Assembly: GCA_002297665.1 (NCBI GenBank)
Contig: DBMS01000243.1
Location: 1 to 9,300 of the forward strand
Direction: 5' to 3'
DNA from: Holophagaceae bacterium UBA692
GTDB taxonomy: Bacteria > Acidobacteriota > Holophagae > Holophagales > Holophagaceae
Length of the DNA: 9,300 nt
This document shows positions 1 to 7,067 of the stretch, piece after piece. How positions within the stretch are numbered: position 1 is the first letter of the stretch; the number at the start of each line of letters is the position of its first letter. Below the pieces are notes generated by a model, which saw only the letters and a list, made by a program, of their open reading frames with translations, was not told the origin of the DNA and did not search any database. The position numbers were made by a program, and so were the translations under genes.

Positions 1-679
1 AGAGGACGGCCAGGGGGGCCCCGGGCCCGACGGGACCCGGCGTGCGGGGCCACCCGTTCCAGGCCAGGGGACCCACGTGCTCCACCCCCGCGGGGACGGC
101 CAGGGGCTGGAAGCCGGGCGTGTCCCACAGGAAGGTGCGGTCGCCGAGCAGCAGGGCGCGGACGTCCGCCACGCCGGGGCGGCCCAGCGCCCGCAGGGCC
201 ATGGACGCGCGGCGCGCCGTCCCGCGGAAGAAGGCGTCCAGGAAGGCCTCCTGGTCGGCCGCGCCGGGCTCCCCTTCCCCGAACCCCAGCACGCCCCGGA
301 AGGCGGGGATCATGCAGCCGCAGGCCAGGGTGTCGCAGGGCAGGCCCGCCAGCGCCGCGGAGGTGGTCGCCGTGAACCGGAAGACGCCCACGACCCGCTG
401 GGCCCGGACCTCCTCCATGAGGGCCCGCTCCGCCCGCACGACCCGGATGAACCGCTCGGGCTGCCGGAACCAGGCGTAGGCCGGAGCCGATCCCTGGTCC
501 GCTTCCTGGAGGTCGGGCAGCAGGTGGTGGGGCACGCCCAGGCGCGCCAGGAACGGGGATCGGCCCGGGGTGGCGGCGAAGGCTACGTCGTGGCCCCGGG
601 CCAGCAGGACGTCGCGCAGGGCCAGGCCCTTGGCGAGGTGGGACAGGGCATTGCTGCCCGGCAGGATCAGGAAGCGCAT
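1..679 (-). CDS. Glycosyltransferase, GT1/MGT-like (C-terminal part off window)
   Basis: The reading frame starts with ATG at 679-677 and stays open for 226 codons to the window edge, so the C-terminal nucleotide-sugar-binding half is missing. The N-terminus (MRFLILPGSN, then residues 11-36 ending in RGHDVAFAA) has the Rossmann-like layout of GT-B enzymes: a hydrophobic beta strand, a G-S-N turn, a helix with LAKGLALRDVLLARGH, then a second strand. Residues 98-120 and the region around 200-226 (HVGPLAWNGW, a proline-rich linker, then APLAVL) match the point where GT1 enzymes enter their second domain. Such enzymes move a sugar from a nucleotide donor to a lipid or small-molecule acceptor, usually at the cytoplasmic side of the membrane. 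It begins 10 bases after the acyltransferase stops, with no clear Shine-Dalgarno sequence, so translation may be coupled. It is the last visible gene of the minus-strand operon. The acceptor cannot be told from the sequence. A MurG-like relative is an alternative. Confidence 0.75.
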   Translation of the reverse strand, partial: MRFLILPGSNALSHLAKGLALRDVLLARGHDVAFAATPGRSPFLARLGVPHHLLPDLQEADQGSAPAYAWFRQPERFIRVVRAERALMEEVRAQRVVGVFRFTATTSAALAGLPCDTLACGCMIPAFRGVLGFGEGEPGAADQEAFLDAFFRGTARRASMALRALGRPGVADVRALLLGDRTFLWDTPGFQPLAVPAGVEHVGPLAWNGWPRTPGPVGPGAPLAVL

Positions 680-689
680 GGCGGAGGGT

Positions 690-1604
690 TCACCCGGGGC
701 CGGTCTCTCCGGCCCAGAGGTCGAAGAAGTTGAAGAAGTGGTAGGGATAGGTTTCCAGGAAGCGCTCCAGGGCCTGGGCGTAGGCGGCCGCGTAGGGCCG
801 GTAGGCCTCCGGAGCCCGCCCCAGGCCGGGCGGGACGCGGATGACGGCGGCCACCTGCATCTCGTACTGGTCGGGCCCGGGCTTGTGGGGGAAGAGCACG
901 GCCACGGGCGCGCCGGTGGCCGAGGCCAGCTTGTAGGCGGTGAAGGGCAGGGACACGGGGCCCCCCAGGAACTCCACGGACACGGTTCCGCCGCCGGCGC
1001 CCCAGGCCCGGTCCCCCATGAGGCACAGCACCTCGCCCCGCTGCAGGGCGGCCAGCATGTCCGGCACGCCCCCCAGGAAGGACTCCGGATCGATGATCCG
1101 GAAGTCCCGGCCGGCGAAGGCCTGGAAGGGGGATCCCGCGTCCCCGGCGTCGAAGCGGGCCAGCACCGAGATGGGCGGGGCCAGGTGGGCGAGGTTGGCC
1201 ATGCCCAGCTGCCAGGCGCCCACGTGGGCGGTGACGATCACCAGGCCCCGGCCCTCCCCGAGGAGGGCGGTGAGGTCCTCGCGTCCCAGCAGGTGGGTGG
1301 TGAACTCGCCCCGGCCCAGGATCCGCTGGGCGGCCTGGTCCACCATGAGCCGGGCGAAGGTCCGGCTGAGCCGGAAGGTGTCCGCCAGGCGCCCTATTCC
1401 CGTGCGCTCCGGGAACCGGTGGGCGAGGTACGGCCGGCACCTCCGGCGCACCGACGGCCGGGTCAGGGTGTAGTACAGGCTCACCCCATCGGCCAGGGCG
1501 TAGGCCACGGGGCGGCCCGCCAGGCGGATCAGCCCGTGGAAGAAGCCCAGCTGCCACCGTGCGCCGATGCCCTGGATCCGCCATTCGATCCGGCCGGGCG
1601 TCAC
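690..1604 (-). CDS. LpxL/HtrB-type lysophospholipid acyltransferase family protein
   Basis: This is a 304-residue member of the LpxL/HtrB/LPLAT superfamily, which transfers acyl chains onto lipid A or other lipid acceptors at the inner membrane. Family marks are the N-terminal FFHGLIRLAGRP and LYYTLTRPSVRRR stretches (residues 21-55), the active-site block VTAHVGAWQLG (124-134), the LMGDRAWG block (195-202) and the C-terminal HFFNFFDLW (289-297). Length and order fit the family. The acidic residue of the usual H-x4-D/E dyad is glutamine here (H127, Q132), so either activity is altered or this subfamily tolerates it. The GTG start at 1604 overlaps the preceding radical SAM stop codon in a GTGA quartet and follows a strong purine run (GGGAGGAGG, 1614-1606), which together fix the start. 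Context suggests it acylates the specialised lipid of this cluster rather than making ordinary lipid A, but that is inference. Confidence 0.88.
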   Translation of the reverse strand: MTPGRIEWRIQGIGARWQLGFFHGLIRLAGRPVAYALADGVSLYYTLTRPSVRRRCRPYLAHRFPERTGIGRLADTFRLSRTFARLMVDQAAQRILGRGEFTTHLLGREDLTALLGEGRGLVIVTAHVGAWQLGMANLAHLAPPISVLARFDAGDAGSPFQAFAGRDFRIIDPESFLGGVPDMLAALQRGEVLCLMGDRAWGAGGGTVSVEFLGGPVSLPFTAYKLASATGAPVAVLFPHKPGPDQYEMQVAAVIRVPPGLGRAPEAYRPYAAAYAQALERFLETYPYHFFNFFDLWAGETGPG

Positions 1605-3055
1605 GCCTCCTCCCGTCCCAGCATGCGCCGGGTGGACCGGGTGAAGCGCAGGAAGCTGCCCAGGCCGCCCAGGAAGCGAAGCCAGCTGTCCGGGGACCGC
1701 CAGAGCATGGCGACGTACCCCCAGAGCACCTTGGGCCGCCTGAAATGCCGTTCGTAGAATTCCCGGAACAGCTCCTCCAGGCGCTCCCGGGTCATGCCCC
1801 GGGTGACGAACTGGAAGTTCATGCAGTCCATCTTCTCCCAGTCCTCGTCGAAGTCCCCCAGTTCGCGGATGCCGTCGTAGATGGGCGAGCCCGGGAAGGG
1901 CGTGAACTTGGCCAGGTTGAAGTCGTCCACGGGGAGGGAGAAGACGTAGTCCATGCTGCGGCGGATGCTGGCCTCGGTCTCCCCGGGCAGGCCGATCATG
2001 AGCAGGCCCTTGGTGCGGATGCCCGCGGCGCTGATGGTGCGGATCTTGCCGGCCAGGTGGTTGAGGTCGGGGTTCTGGCGGTGCCGGGCCAGGAGGTCCG
2101 GATCCCCGGTCTCGATGCCCAGGCTCATCATCCAGCATCCCGCCCGCTTCATGCGGCCCACCAGGTCGGGGTCGATGTGCTCGGCCCGCACGGCGCAGTT
2201 GAAGGTCATGCCCAGGGGCTCGGCCAGGAGCCGGTCCGTGAGCCGCTCCACGCGCCTGCGGTCCAGGGTGAACTGGTCGTCGTAGAAGTTGATGTGCCGG
2301 ATGCCGAAGGTCCGGCGCAGCATGCGCATGTGGTCGTAGAGGTAGTCCGCGGAATTGGAGCGGAAGCTGCGCTGGAAGACGCTCCGGTCGCAGTAGGAGC
2401 ACGCGTAGGGGCACCCGCGGCTGGAGATGCAGCTGGTGTTCGGGACGGTGGGGTAGTTGAAGATGGGCAGCTTGTACGCGGCCGGGAAGCCCGCGAGCTT
2501 GCCGTAGGCGGGGAAGGGCAGGCTGTCCAGTTCGAGCCCCTGCCGGTAGCCGTTGAAGCGGATTTCGCCTTCGGGGCCGTCCCGCCAGATGAGGCCGCGC
2601 ACCTGGGCCGGCGTCTCGAAGCCGCCGTCCATGAGCTCGCGCAGCGTCTCCTCGCCTTCGCCGGCCACGGCGAAGTCCATGGCGGGGTACTCCCGCAGCA
2701 GGCGCTCCTTCAGGGCCGAGATGTGCGGGCCCCCGAAGACGCTCCTGATGCCGGGACAGGCGCGCCTGGCCAGTTCCGCGATGCGCACCCCGTCCAGGAA
2801 GCTCGAGGTGGTGCAGCTCAAGCCCAGGAAGGCCGGGCGCTCCGACCGCAGGTGCGCCTCGATGAGGCCGTCGGAATCCGGGTTGGCGAAGCAGTCGATG
2901 ATGGCCGTCTCCATGCCGGCGGCGTCCAGGTAGGCCGCGAGGCTCGCCAGCCCCAGGGGCGGCATGAGGTTGGCGACGCGGGAGATGTCCTGCCCCGCCG
3001 CGCCGGCGCGGTACCCGAGGGGGTGGACCAGGAGGATCTTCCGGTGGTTCAGCAC
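1601..3055 (-). CDS. Cobalamin-type (B12-binding) radical SAM protein
   Basis: This 484-residue protein has a class B radical SAM layout. An N-terminal cobalamin-binding-like domain (about 5-145) contains the LMPPLGLASLAAYL segment (30-43), GGPH (108-111) and AGEGEETL (131-138). The radical SAM domain (about 205-400) carries the cluster-binding C215-x3-C219-x2-C222 motif within RGCPYACSYC, plus GIETGDPD (313-320) and IGLPGETE (354-361). Such enzymes cleave S-adenosylmethionine to a 5'-deoxyadenosyl radical and often methylate or join unactivated carbons. The DxHxxG cobalamin-ligating motif is absent, as is common in this class. The frame is open far upstream into other genes, but homology begins at KILLVH (6-11). 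A GTG at 3055 with AAGGAG eight bases upstream (3069-3064) is the likely start and overlaps the previous gene by 7 bases. Its stop forms a GTGA overlap with the acyltransferase. The substrate is unknown; a lipid is suggested only by the neighbours. Confidence 0.9.
   Translation of the reverse strand: MLNHRKILLVHPLGYRAGAAGQDISRVANLMPPLGLASLAAYLDAAGMETAIIDCFANPDSDGLIEAHLRSERPAFLGLSCTTSSFLDGVRIAELARRACPGIRSVFGGPHISALKERLLREYPAMDFAVAGEGEETLRELMDGGFETPAQVRGLIWRDGPEGEIRFNGYRQGLELDSLPFPAYGKLAGFPAAYKLPIFNYPTVPNTSCISSRGCPYACSYCDRSVFQRSFRSNSADYLYDHMRMLRRTFGIRHINFYDDQFTLDRRRVERLTDRLLAEPLGMTFNCAVRAEHIDPDLVGRMKRAGCWMMSLGIETGDPDLLARHRQNPDLNHLAGKIRTISAAGIRTKGLLMIGLPGETEASIRRSMDYVFSLPVDDFNLAKFTPFPGSPIYDGIRELGDFDEDWEKMDCMNFQFVTRGMTRERLEELFREFYERHFRRPKVLWGYVAMLWRSPDSWLRFLGGLGSFLRFTRSTRRMLGREEA
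1606..1614 (-). promoter_or_regulatory. Shine-Dalgarno purine run for acyltransferase GTG start
   Basis: The run GGGAGGAGG sits just before the GTG at 1604-1602 and overlaps the last codons of the radical SAM gene. With the GTGA stop-start overlap this argues for translational coupling of the two genes. Confidence 0.6.
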
Positions 3056-4395
3056 GGGCGCGGCTCCTTGTAGCGGACCAGGGAATCCCAGAGCAGCCCC
3101 CGGAATCCCATGGCGCGCAGGACCGTCATTCGCTCGCGGCCCCGCTCGGGCGGGAAGAACCGGTCCCGGCGGCCCCGGAAGGCGGCCTCGATGCGCCCGG
3201 ACAGGGCCCCGGCGTCCACGCCGGCGGCATGGTAGTAGACGGGCTCCCGCAGGTCCGTGTGCGGGCCCACCCGGCCTTCCCGCAGGGCCAGGGTGTGCAG
3301 GGCGGTGCCGGGGAAGATGCGGATGCCGGTGAAGGCGAAGACCACCGTGCTGCGCAGGCGCTCCAGGTTGGCCAGTCCCCGGGCGAAGGTGGCCTCGGTC
3401 TCCCCGGGACCCCCGAACATCACGAAGTGCGCGCAGGGAACCCTGCAGGCCACGAAGGCTTCGTTGGCCTCCACCACCTCGTCGAAGGTGAAGCCCTTGC
3501 CCAGGGCCCGCAGGGTCGCGTCGGCGCAGGCGTCCGTCCCCAGTTCGGCGGCGCGAAGGCCGGCCCGGGCCATGAGGCGCAGGTCGGCCTCGCGGATGAG
3601 GCTGGGACGCATGTAGCAGGCCCAGCGGATGGGAAGGGCGCGGCGCAGCAGCTCGTCCACGACCTCCATGTGCCTGCCGCCCTCGTCGTTGAACACCGCG
3701 TCGGCGATGAAGAACTCGGTCTGGCCGAAGCGGGCGTGGGCCTCCTCCAGGTCGTCCACCACCGCGCGCGGGTCCCGGACGCGGTACGCCGCGCCTTCCA
3801 GGGAGGGGTAGTTGCAGTAGGCGCAATGGTGCGCGCAGCCCCGCTTGGTCTGGATGTTCAGGAGGCCCGAGGCCCCCTGGTAGAAGGCGACGATGGCCTC
3901 GTCGTAGCGCGGCGACGCCATCTCCCCGGCGAGGCCGGCGTTGCGGAGGATGCGCGGCGTCTCCCGGCCCGCCGCCAGGGCCTCCACCAGGTCCGCCGCC
4001 GCGCCCTCCCCTTCGCCGGCGATGCCGTAGTCGGCCCCCGTGTAGGCGAGGATCGCCTCCGGCAGGATCGTGAAGGCCGGCCCCCCCAGGATGATGGGCG
4101 CGCCCGTGCAGGTCCGGGCCACTTCCACCAGGCGCCGCGCCACCGCCGGATAGTCCGAGCTGGCCAGCGAATCGCAGGTGTCCAGGTTGCGCATGGAGAT
4201 GCCCAGGAAGTCCGGCCGGACCTCGCGGATCCGGTCGGCGAAGGCGGTCTCCGAGGCGCCCGAGGCCAGGAAATCGAACTGCTCCACCACGTGGCCCCGG
4301 GCGGTGAGCGCGCCGGCCACCACCGCCATCCCGAGGGGATAGACGGGGTAGGGATCCAAGGTCAGGTTGGAGGAGACTAGGAGGATTCGGCTCAT
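3049..4395 (-). CDS. B12-binding domain/radical SAM protein (first gene of minus operon)
   Basis: This 448-residue protein is a distant relative of the next gene. It has an N-terminal cobalamin-binding-like fold (about 1-135: ILLVSSN start, YPLGMAVVAGAL at 19-30, LGGPAF at 103-108, GIAGEGEGA at 124-132) followed by a radical SAM domain with C187-x3-C191-x2-C194 in KRGCAHHCAYC. Further radical SAM features are ELGTDA (284-289) and FGGPGETE (327-334). DxHxxG is absent. From memory and unchecked, similar proteins are sometimes named as lipid-biosynthesis B12/radical SAM proteins in public annotation. ATG at 4395 is the first start after the AT-rich divergent promoter region; the ribosome site is weak (CTGGGG). 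The gene overlaps the next by 7 bases. Two tandem but non-identical enzymes of this class suggest two radical steps on one product, or one enzyme plus a partner. Confidence 0.9.
   Translation of the reverse strand: MSRILLVSSNLTLDPYPVYPLGMAVVAGALTARGHVVEQFDFLASGASETAFADRIREVRPDFLGISMRNLDTCDSLASSDYPAVARRLVEVARTCTGAPIILGGPAFTILPEAILAYTGADYGIAGEGEGAAADLVEALAAGRETPRILRNAGLAGEMASPRYDEAIVAFYQGASGLLNIQTKRGCAHHCAYCNYPSLEGAAYRVRDPRAVVDDLEEAHARFGQTEFFIADAVFNDEGGRHMEVVDELLRRALPIRWACYMRPSLIREADLRLMARAGLRAAELGTDACADATLRALGKGFTFDEVVEANEAFVACRVPCAHFVMFGGPGETEATFARGLANLERLRSTVVFAFTGIRIFPGTALHTLALREGRVGPHTDLREPVYYHAAGVDAGALSGRIEAAFRGRRDRFFPPERGRERMTVLRAMGFRGLLWDSLVRYKEPRPC
3064..3069 (-). promoter_or_regulatory. 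Shine-Dalgarno site for internal GTG start
   Basis: AAGGAG lies eight bases upstream of the GTG at 3055-3053, inside the end of the preceding radical SAM gene. It is the best support for choosing GTG 3055 as the start of the second radical SAM protein, since no ATG exists near the homologous N-terminus. Confidence 0.65.
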
Positions 4396-4440
4396 GGCGC
4401 CCCAGGGTCAGGGGGCATGCCCGGAAGCCCGCACCTGTTC

Positions 4441-4462
4441 GTAATTCTGTAATATAGCACAC
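4441..4462. promoter_or_regulatory. Divergent promoter region with extended -10 (minus strand)
   Basis: The 67-base gap between the divergent genes contains an AT-rich island, striking in such GC-rich DNA. On the minus strand it reads TGCTATATT (4459-4451), a good extended -10 element (TGn plus five of six consensus bases), which would start transcription near 4444 and give a leader of about 50 bases for the radical SAM operon. On the plus strand TAATAT (4450-4455) is a weaker -10; its transcript would begin almost at the ATG at 4463, implying a leaderless message for the deacetylase-methyltransferase. No convincing -35 hexamer is seen for either strand. The two -10 candidates overlap, so the promoters would probably compete. 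Confidence 0.5.
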
Positions 4463-5914
4463 ATGCGCTTTCCCCTGACCGTGGCCCACCTGACGGCCCT
4501 CACCGCGTTCCAGCTGGCCTTTATCCTGCTCTTCGTGGATGTCCGGTTGGCCGCGCTGCCCCTGGCCCTGTTCGTCCTGCTCTGCGGCGTGGCCCCCTTC
4601 CTGCCCCGCTTCGGCTTCTTCCTGCCCATCCTCTCCCGGGGCAGCCGCAGGTCGCCCCGGGTGGCCCTGAGCTTCGACGACGGGCCCGACCCGGCGGTGA
4701 CCCCCGCGGTCCTGGACCTCCTGGACCGCCACGGCGTGAAGGCGGCGTTCTTCCTGGTGGCCGCCAAGGCCGAGGCGCACCCGGACCTGGTGCGGGAGAT
4801 CCTCGCCCGGGGCCACGAGATCGGCAGCCACAGCTGGCACCACGACCCCATGCTCATGCTCCGCGGCCAGCGGATCCTCCGGGAGGAGGTGGCCCGGGCG
4901 CAGGAGATCTTCCAGGGCTTCGGCATCCTGCCGCGGGCCTTCAGGCCCCCGGTGGGGATCACCAGCTCCAGGCTCTGGCCGGTGCTCCTGGACCACGGCA
5001 TGTTCTGCGTGAACTTCAGCTGCCGGGGCCTGGACCAGGGAAACCGGCGCGTGCCGGGCCTGGCCCGGCGCATCCTCGGCAAGGTCCGGCCCGGGGACCT
5101 GATCCTCCTGCACGACGTCCTGCCCACCCGGGCCACCGTGGACGAGCTGCTGGCCGAGCACGGCGCGGTGCTGCGCGGGCTGGGGGAGCGCGGGCTGGAG
5201 GTGGTGGCCCCCTCGGCGCTCCTGGGCCGCGCCCTGATGCGGCGCGGCCCGGAACGCCAGGGCGCCGCGGAGAGCTTCTACGACGACCTGGCCGGCACCT
5301 ATGACCAGGAGCAGTTCGGAACGGCCGTGGCCCTCAGCCGGAACCTGGAGCTGGAACTCTTCCGCAAGCGCCTGCCGCACCTCCTCCACGGCTCCGGCAC
5401 CGTGCTGGAACTGGGCGCGGGCACGGGCATCTTCACCCTCGAGCTGGCCCGGAACTGCACCGAGGTGCAGGCCGTGGACCTTTCGGGGAACATGCTGGCC
5501 CACCTGGAGCGCAAGGCCAAGGCCGCGGGCCTCGCCAACATCCGGACCCGGGAAGGGGACGCCGAGGCCCTGGCCTTCGAGGGCCCCTACGCCGCCGTGT
5601 TCTCGTTCCTCGTCTTCGAGTACTTCCAGGACCTGCCGGCCTTCTTCCGGCGCCTGGCGCCCCACCTGGAACCCGGCGCCCCCGTGTACTTCATCACCGC
5701 GCGCACCTCCTTTCTCCGGTTCTGGACGCAGGTGGGCAACGCCCTGCGCCAGGGCATCTGGCTGAAGTCCCGCTCGCGGCGGGACGTGGCGCGGCTCCTG
5801 CGCGCGGCGGGCATCGAACCGGTGCGCGTGCAGGGCCACCTGCTCACCTTCCTGGGCCGGGGCGGGATGATCCTGGAAGTGGAAGGGCGCCGGAAGGGCC
5901 CCGCCCATGACTGA
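4463..5914 (+). CDS. Membrane-anchored polysaccharide deacetylase (NodB/CE4) fused to class I methyltransferase
   Basis: This 483-residue protein joins two enzymes. Residues 6-54 are strongly hydrophobic, likely two membrane segments. Residues 60-250 form a NodB-homology deacetylase: SFDDGP (70-75) supplies the catalytic and metal aspartates D72/D73, HSWHH (123-127) the metal histidines H123 and H127, RPPVG (161-165) the third motif and LLHD (215-218) the motif with the catalytic histidine. Such enzymes remove N- or O-acetyl groups from sugars. After a short linker, residues 270-475 form a Rossmann methyltransferase starting at YDDLAGTYDQ, with the SAM-binding motif VLELGAGTG (314-322) and AVDLSGNML (337-345). 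All key residues of both halves are present. The predicted fusion would let one protein deacetylate and methylate the same sugar or lipid head group. There is no Shine-Dalgarno sequence before ATG 4463. The gene overlaps the next by 8 bases. The order of reactions and the substrate are inference. Confidence 0.9.
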   Translation: MRFPLTVAHLTALTAFQLAFILLFVDVRLAALPLALFVLLCGVAPFLPRFGFFLPILSRGSRRSPRVALSFDDGPDPAVTPAVLDLLDRHGVKAAFFLVAAKAEAHPDLVREILARGHEIGSHSWHHDPMLMLRGQRILREEVARAQEIFQGFGILPRAFRPPVGITSSRLWPVLLDHGMFCVNFSCRGLDQGNRRVPGLARRILGKVRPGDLILLHDVLPTRATVDELLAEHGAVLRGLGERGLEVVAPSALLGRALMRRGPERQGAAESFYDDLAGTYDQEQFGTAVALSRNLELELFRKRLPHLLHGSGTVLELGAGTGIFTLELARNCTEVQAVDLSGNMLAHLERKAKAAGLANIRTREGDAEALAFEGPYAAVFSFLVFEYFQDLPAFFRRLAPHLEPGAPVYFITARTSFLRFWTQVGNALRQGIWLKSRSRRDVARLLRAAGIEPVRVQGHLLTFLGRGGMILEVEGRRKGPAHD

Positions 5915-7067
5915 AGCGCCCCGCGTCCTGGCGGTGGTGCCCGTGTACGACCACGCCGCCACCCTGCGGGGGGTCGTGGAAGGGCTTCTCGAAGCGGGGC
6001 TGCCGGTGCTGGTGGTCGACGACGGAAGCCGCGACGGCGCCCTGGAACGGGTGGCGGACCTGCCCGTGCGCACCCTGCGCCTGGAGCCCAACCAGGGCAA
6101 GGGCGCCGCGCTCCTGGCCGGGGCGCGCGTCGCCGAGGAGGCGGGCTTCGGCGCCCTCCTCTCCATCGACGCCGACGGCCAGCACTTCCCATCCGACGCC
6201 CCGGCGCTCCTGGCCGCGGCCTTCGCGCACTGGCCCGCCATCGCCATCGGCGTGCGCGGGATGGACGGCCCGGACGTGCCCGGTTCCAGCCTTTTCGGGC
6301 GGGCCTTCTCCAACTTCTGGGTGCGCCTGGAGTGCGGGCGCGAGCTGGCCGACACCCAGAGCGGGTACCGGGTCTACCCCGTGGCGTTCCTCACCGGGGG
6401 GACGTTCCGGTCCCGCCGCTACGCCTTCGAGGTGGAGGTCCTGGTGCGCGGAGCCTGGGCCGGCCTGGCCATCGCCGAGGCCCCCGTGCGGGTCCTGTAC
6501 CAGCCCGGGGGACGCATCTCCCACTTCCGGGCCTTCCGGGACAACCTCCGGCTCACCGCGCTCCACACCGGCCTGGTCACCCTCGCCCTGTTCCGCCGCC
6601 AGGGGCCGCCCCTGGCCGTGGAGGCGCGGCGGGCCCTGATTTCACCCCGCGCCTTCCTGCGCACGCTCGCCTCCGAGCACGACAGTCCCGCGGCCCTGGC
6701 CACCGCGGTGGGGCTGGGGGTCTTCCTGGGCAGCCTGCCCATCATCCCCTTCGGGCTCTTGGTGATCGCCTTCGTGCACCACCGCCTGCACCTCAACAAG
6801 CTGGCGGGCATGGGCGCCTCCAACGTCTGCGTGGCGCCCTTCGTGCCCTTCCTGTGCGTGCAGGTGGGCCACCTGCTTCTCCACGGACGCTGGTGGACCG
6901 CCTGGAACCGCCAGGGGCTCGTCGCCGAACTGCCCCAGCGCCTCTGGGAATGGCTGCTGGGGGCGCTGGTGGTGGGGCCCGCGCTGGGCCTGGTCCTGGC
7001 CCTGCCGACCTGGTTCCTGGTGAAGCGGTGCCGGGCTACCGGGAAAGCAGCTCCACGCACTTGGTGA
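5907..7067 (+). CDS. GT2 glycosyltransferase with C-terminal DUF2062 membrane domain
   Basis: This 386-residue protein starts with a family 2 glycosyltransferase resembling dolichyl-phosphate-mannose synthase types: VVPVYDH (10-16), VVDDGSRDG (36-44), the metal and nucleotide-sugar DxD-type motif SIDADGQH (86-93), DTQSGYRVY (149-157) and a PGGRISHFRAFRD stretch (200-212). From about 245 to 375 it carries a DUF2062-type domain with hydrophobic segments around 266-290, 304-325 and 350-372, and the conserved-looking SPAALATAVGLGVFLGSLPI and LNKLAGMGASN blocks. The catalytic part should sit in the cytoplasm and move a sugar onto a membrane acceptor. ATG 5907 overlaps the previous stop (ATGACTGA), indicating coupled translation with the deacetylase-methyltransferase. 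The 3' end overlaps the convergent ankyrin gene by 32 bases. The role of DUF2062 is not established; membrane tethering or help in lipid handling is a guess. Confidence 0.9.
   Translation: MTEAPRVLAVVPVYDHAATLRGVVEGLLEAGLPVLVVDDGSRDGALERVADLPVRTLRLEPNQGKGAALLAGARVAEEAGFGALLSIDADGQHFPSDAPALLAAAFAHWPAIAIGVRGMDGPDVPGSSLFGRAFSNFWVRLECGRELADTQSGYRVYPVAFLTGGTFRSRRYAFEVEVLVRGAWAGLAIAEAPVRVLYQPGGRISHFRAFRDNLRLTALHTGLVTLALFRRQGPPLAVEARRALISPRAFLRTLASEHDSPAALATAVGLGVFLGSLPIIPFGLLVIAFVHHRLHLNKLAGMGASNVCVAPFVPFLCVQVGHLLLHGRWWTAWNRQGLVAELPQRLWEWLLGALVVGPALGLVLALPTWFLVKRCRATGKAAPRTW

Noticed and set aside
570..3073. Plus-strand open frames opposite the acyltransferase and the second radical SAM gene
   Set aside because: They are mirror frames of GC-rich coding DNA, with compositional bias and no motifs.
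3229..4380. Plus-strand open frame of about 380 codons opposite the first radical SAM gene
   Set aside because: The translation is Gly/Ala/Arg/His-rich without recognisable motifs, while the minus strand encodes a clear radical SAM protein.
3056..6355. Very long minus-strand open frame continuing upstream of the second radical SAM gene across the first radical SAM, deacetylase and GT2 genes
   Set aside because: It is low-complexity, rich in Gly/Pro/Arg/His, with no domain outside 3055-1601. GC-rich DNA commonly leaves such frames open; the plus-strand genes there have complete catalytic motifs.
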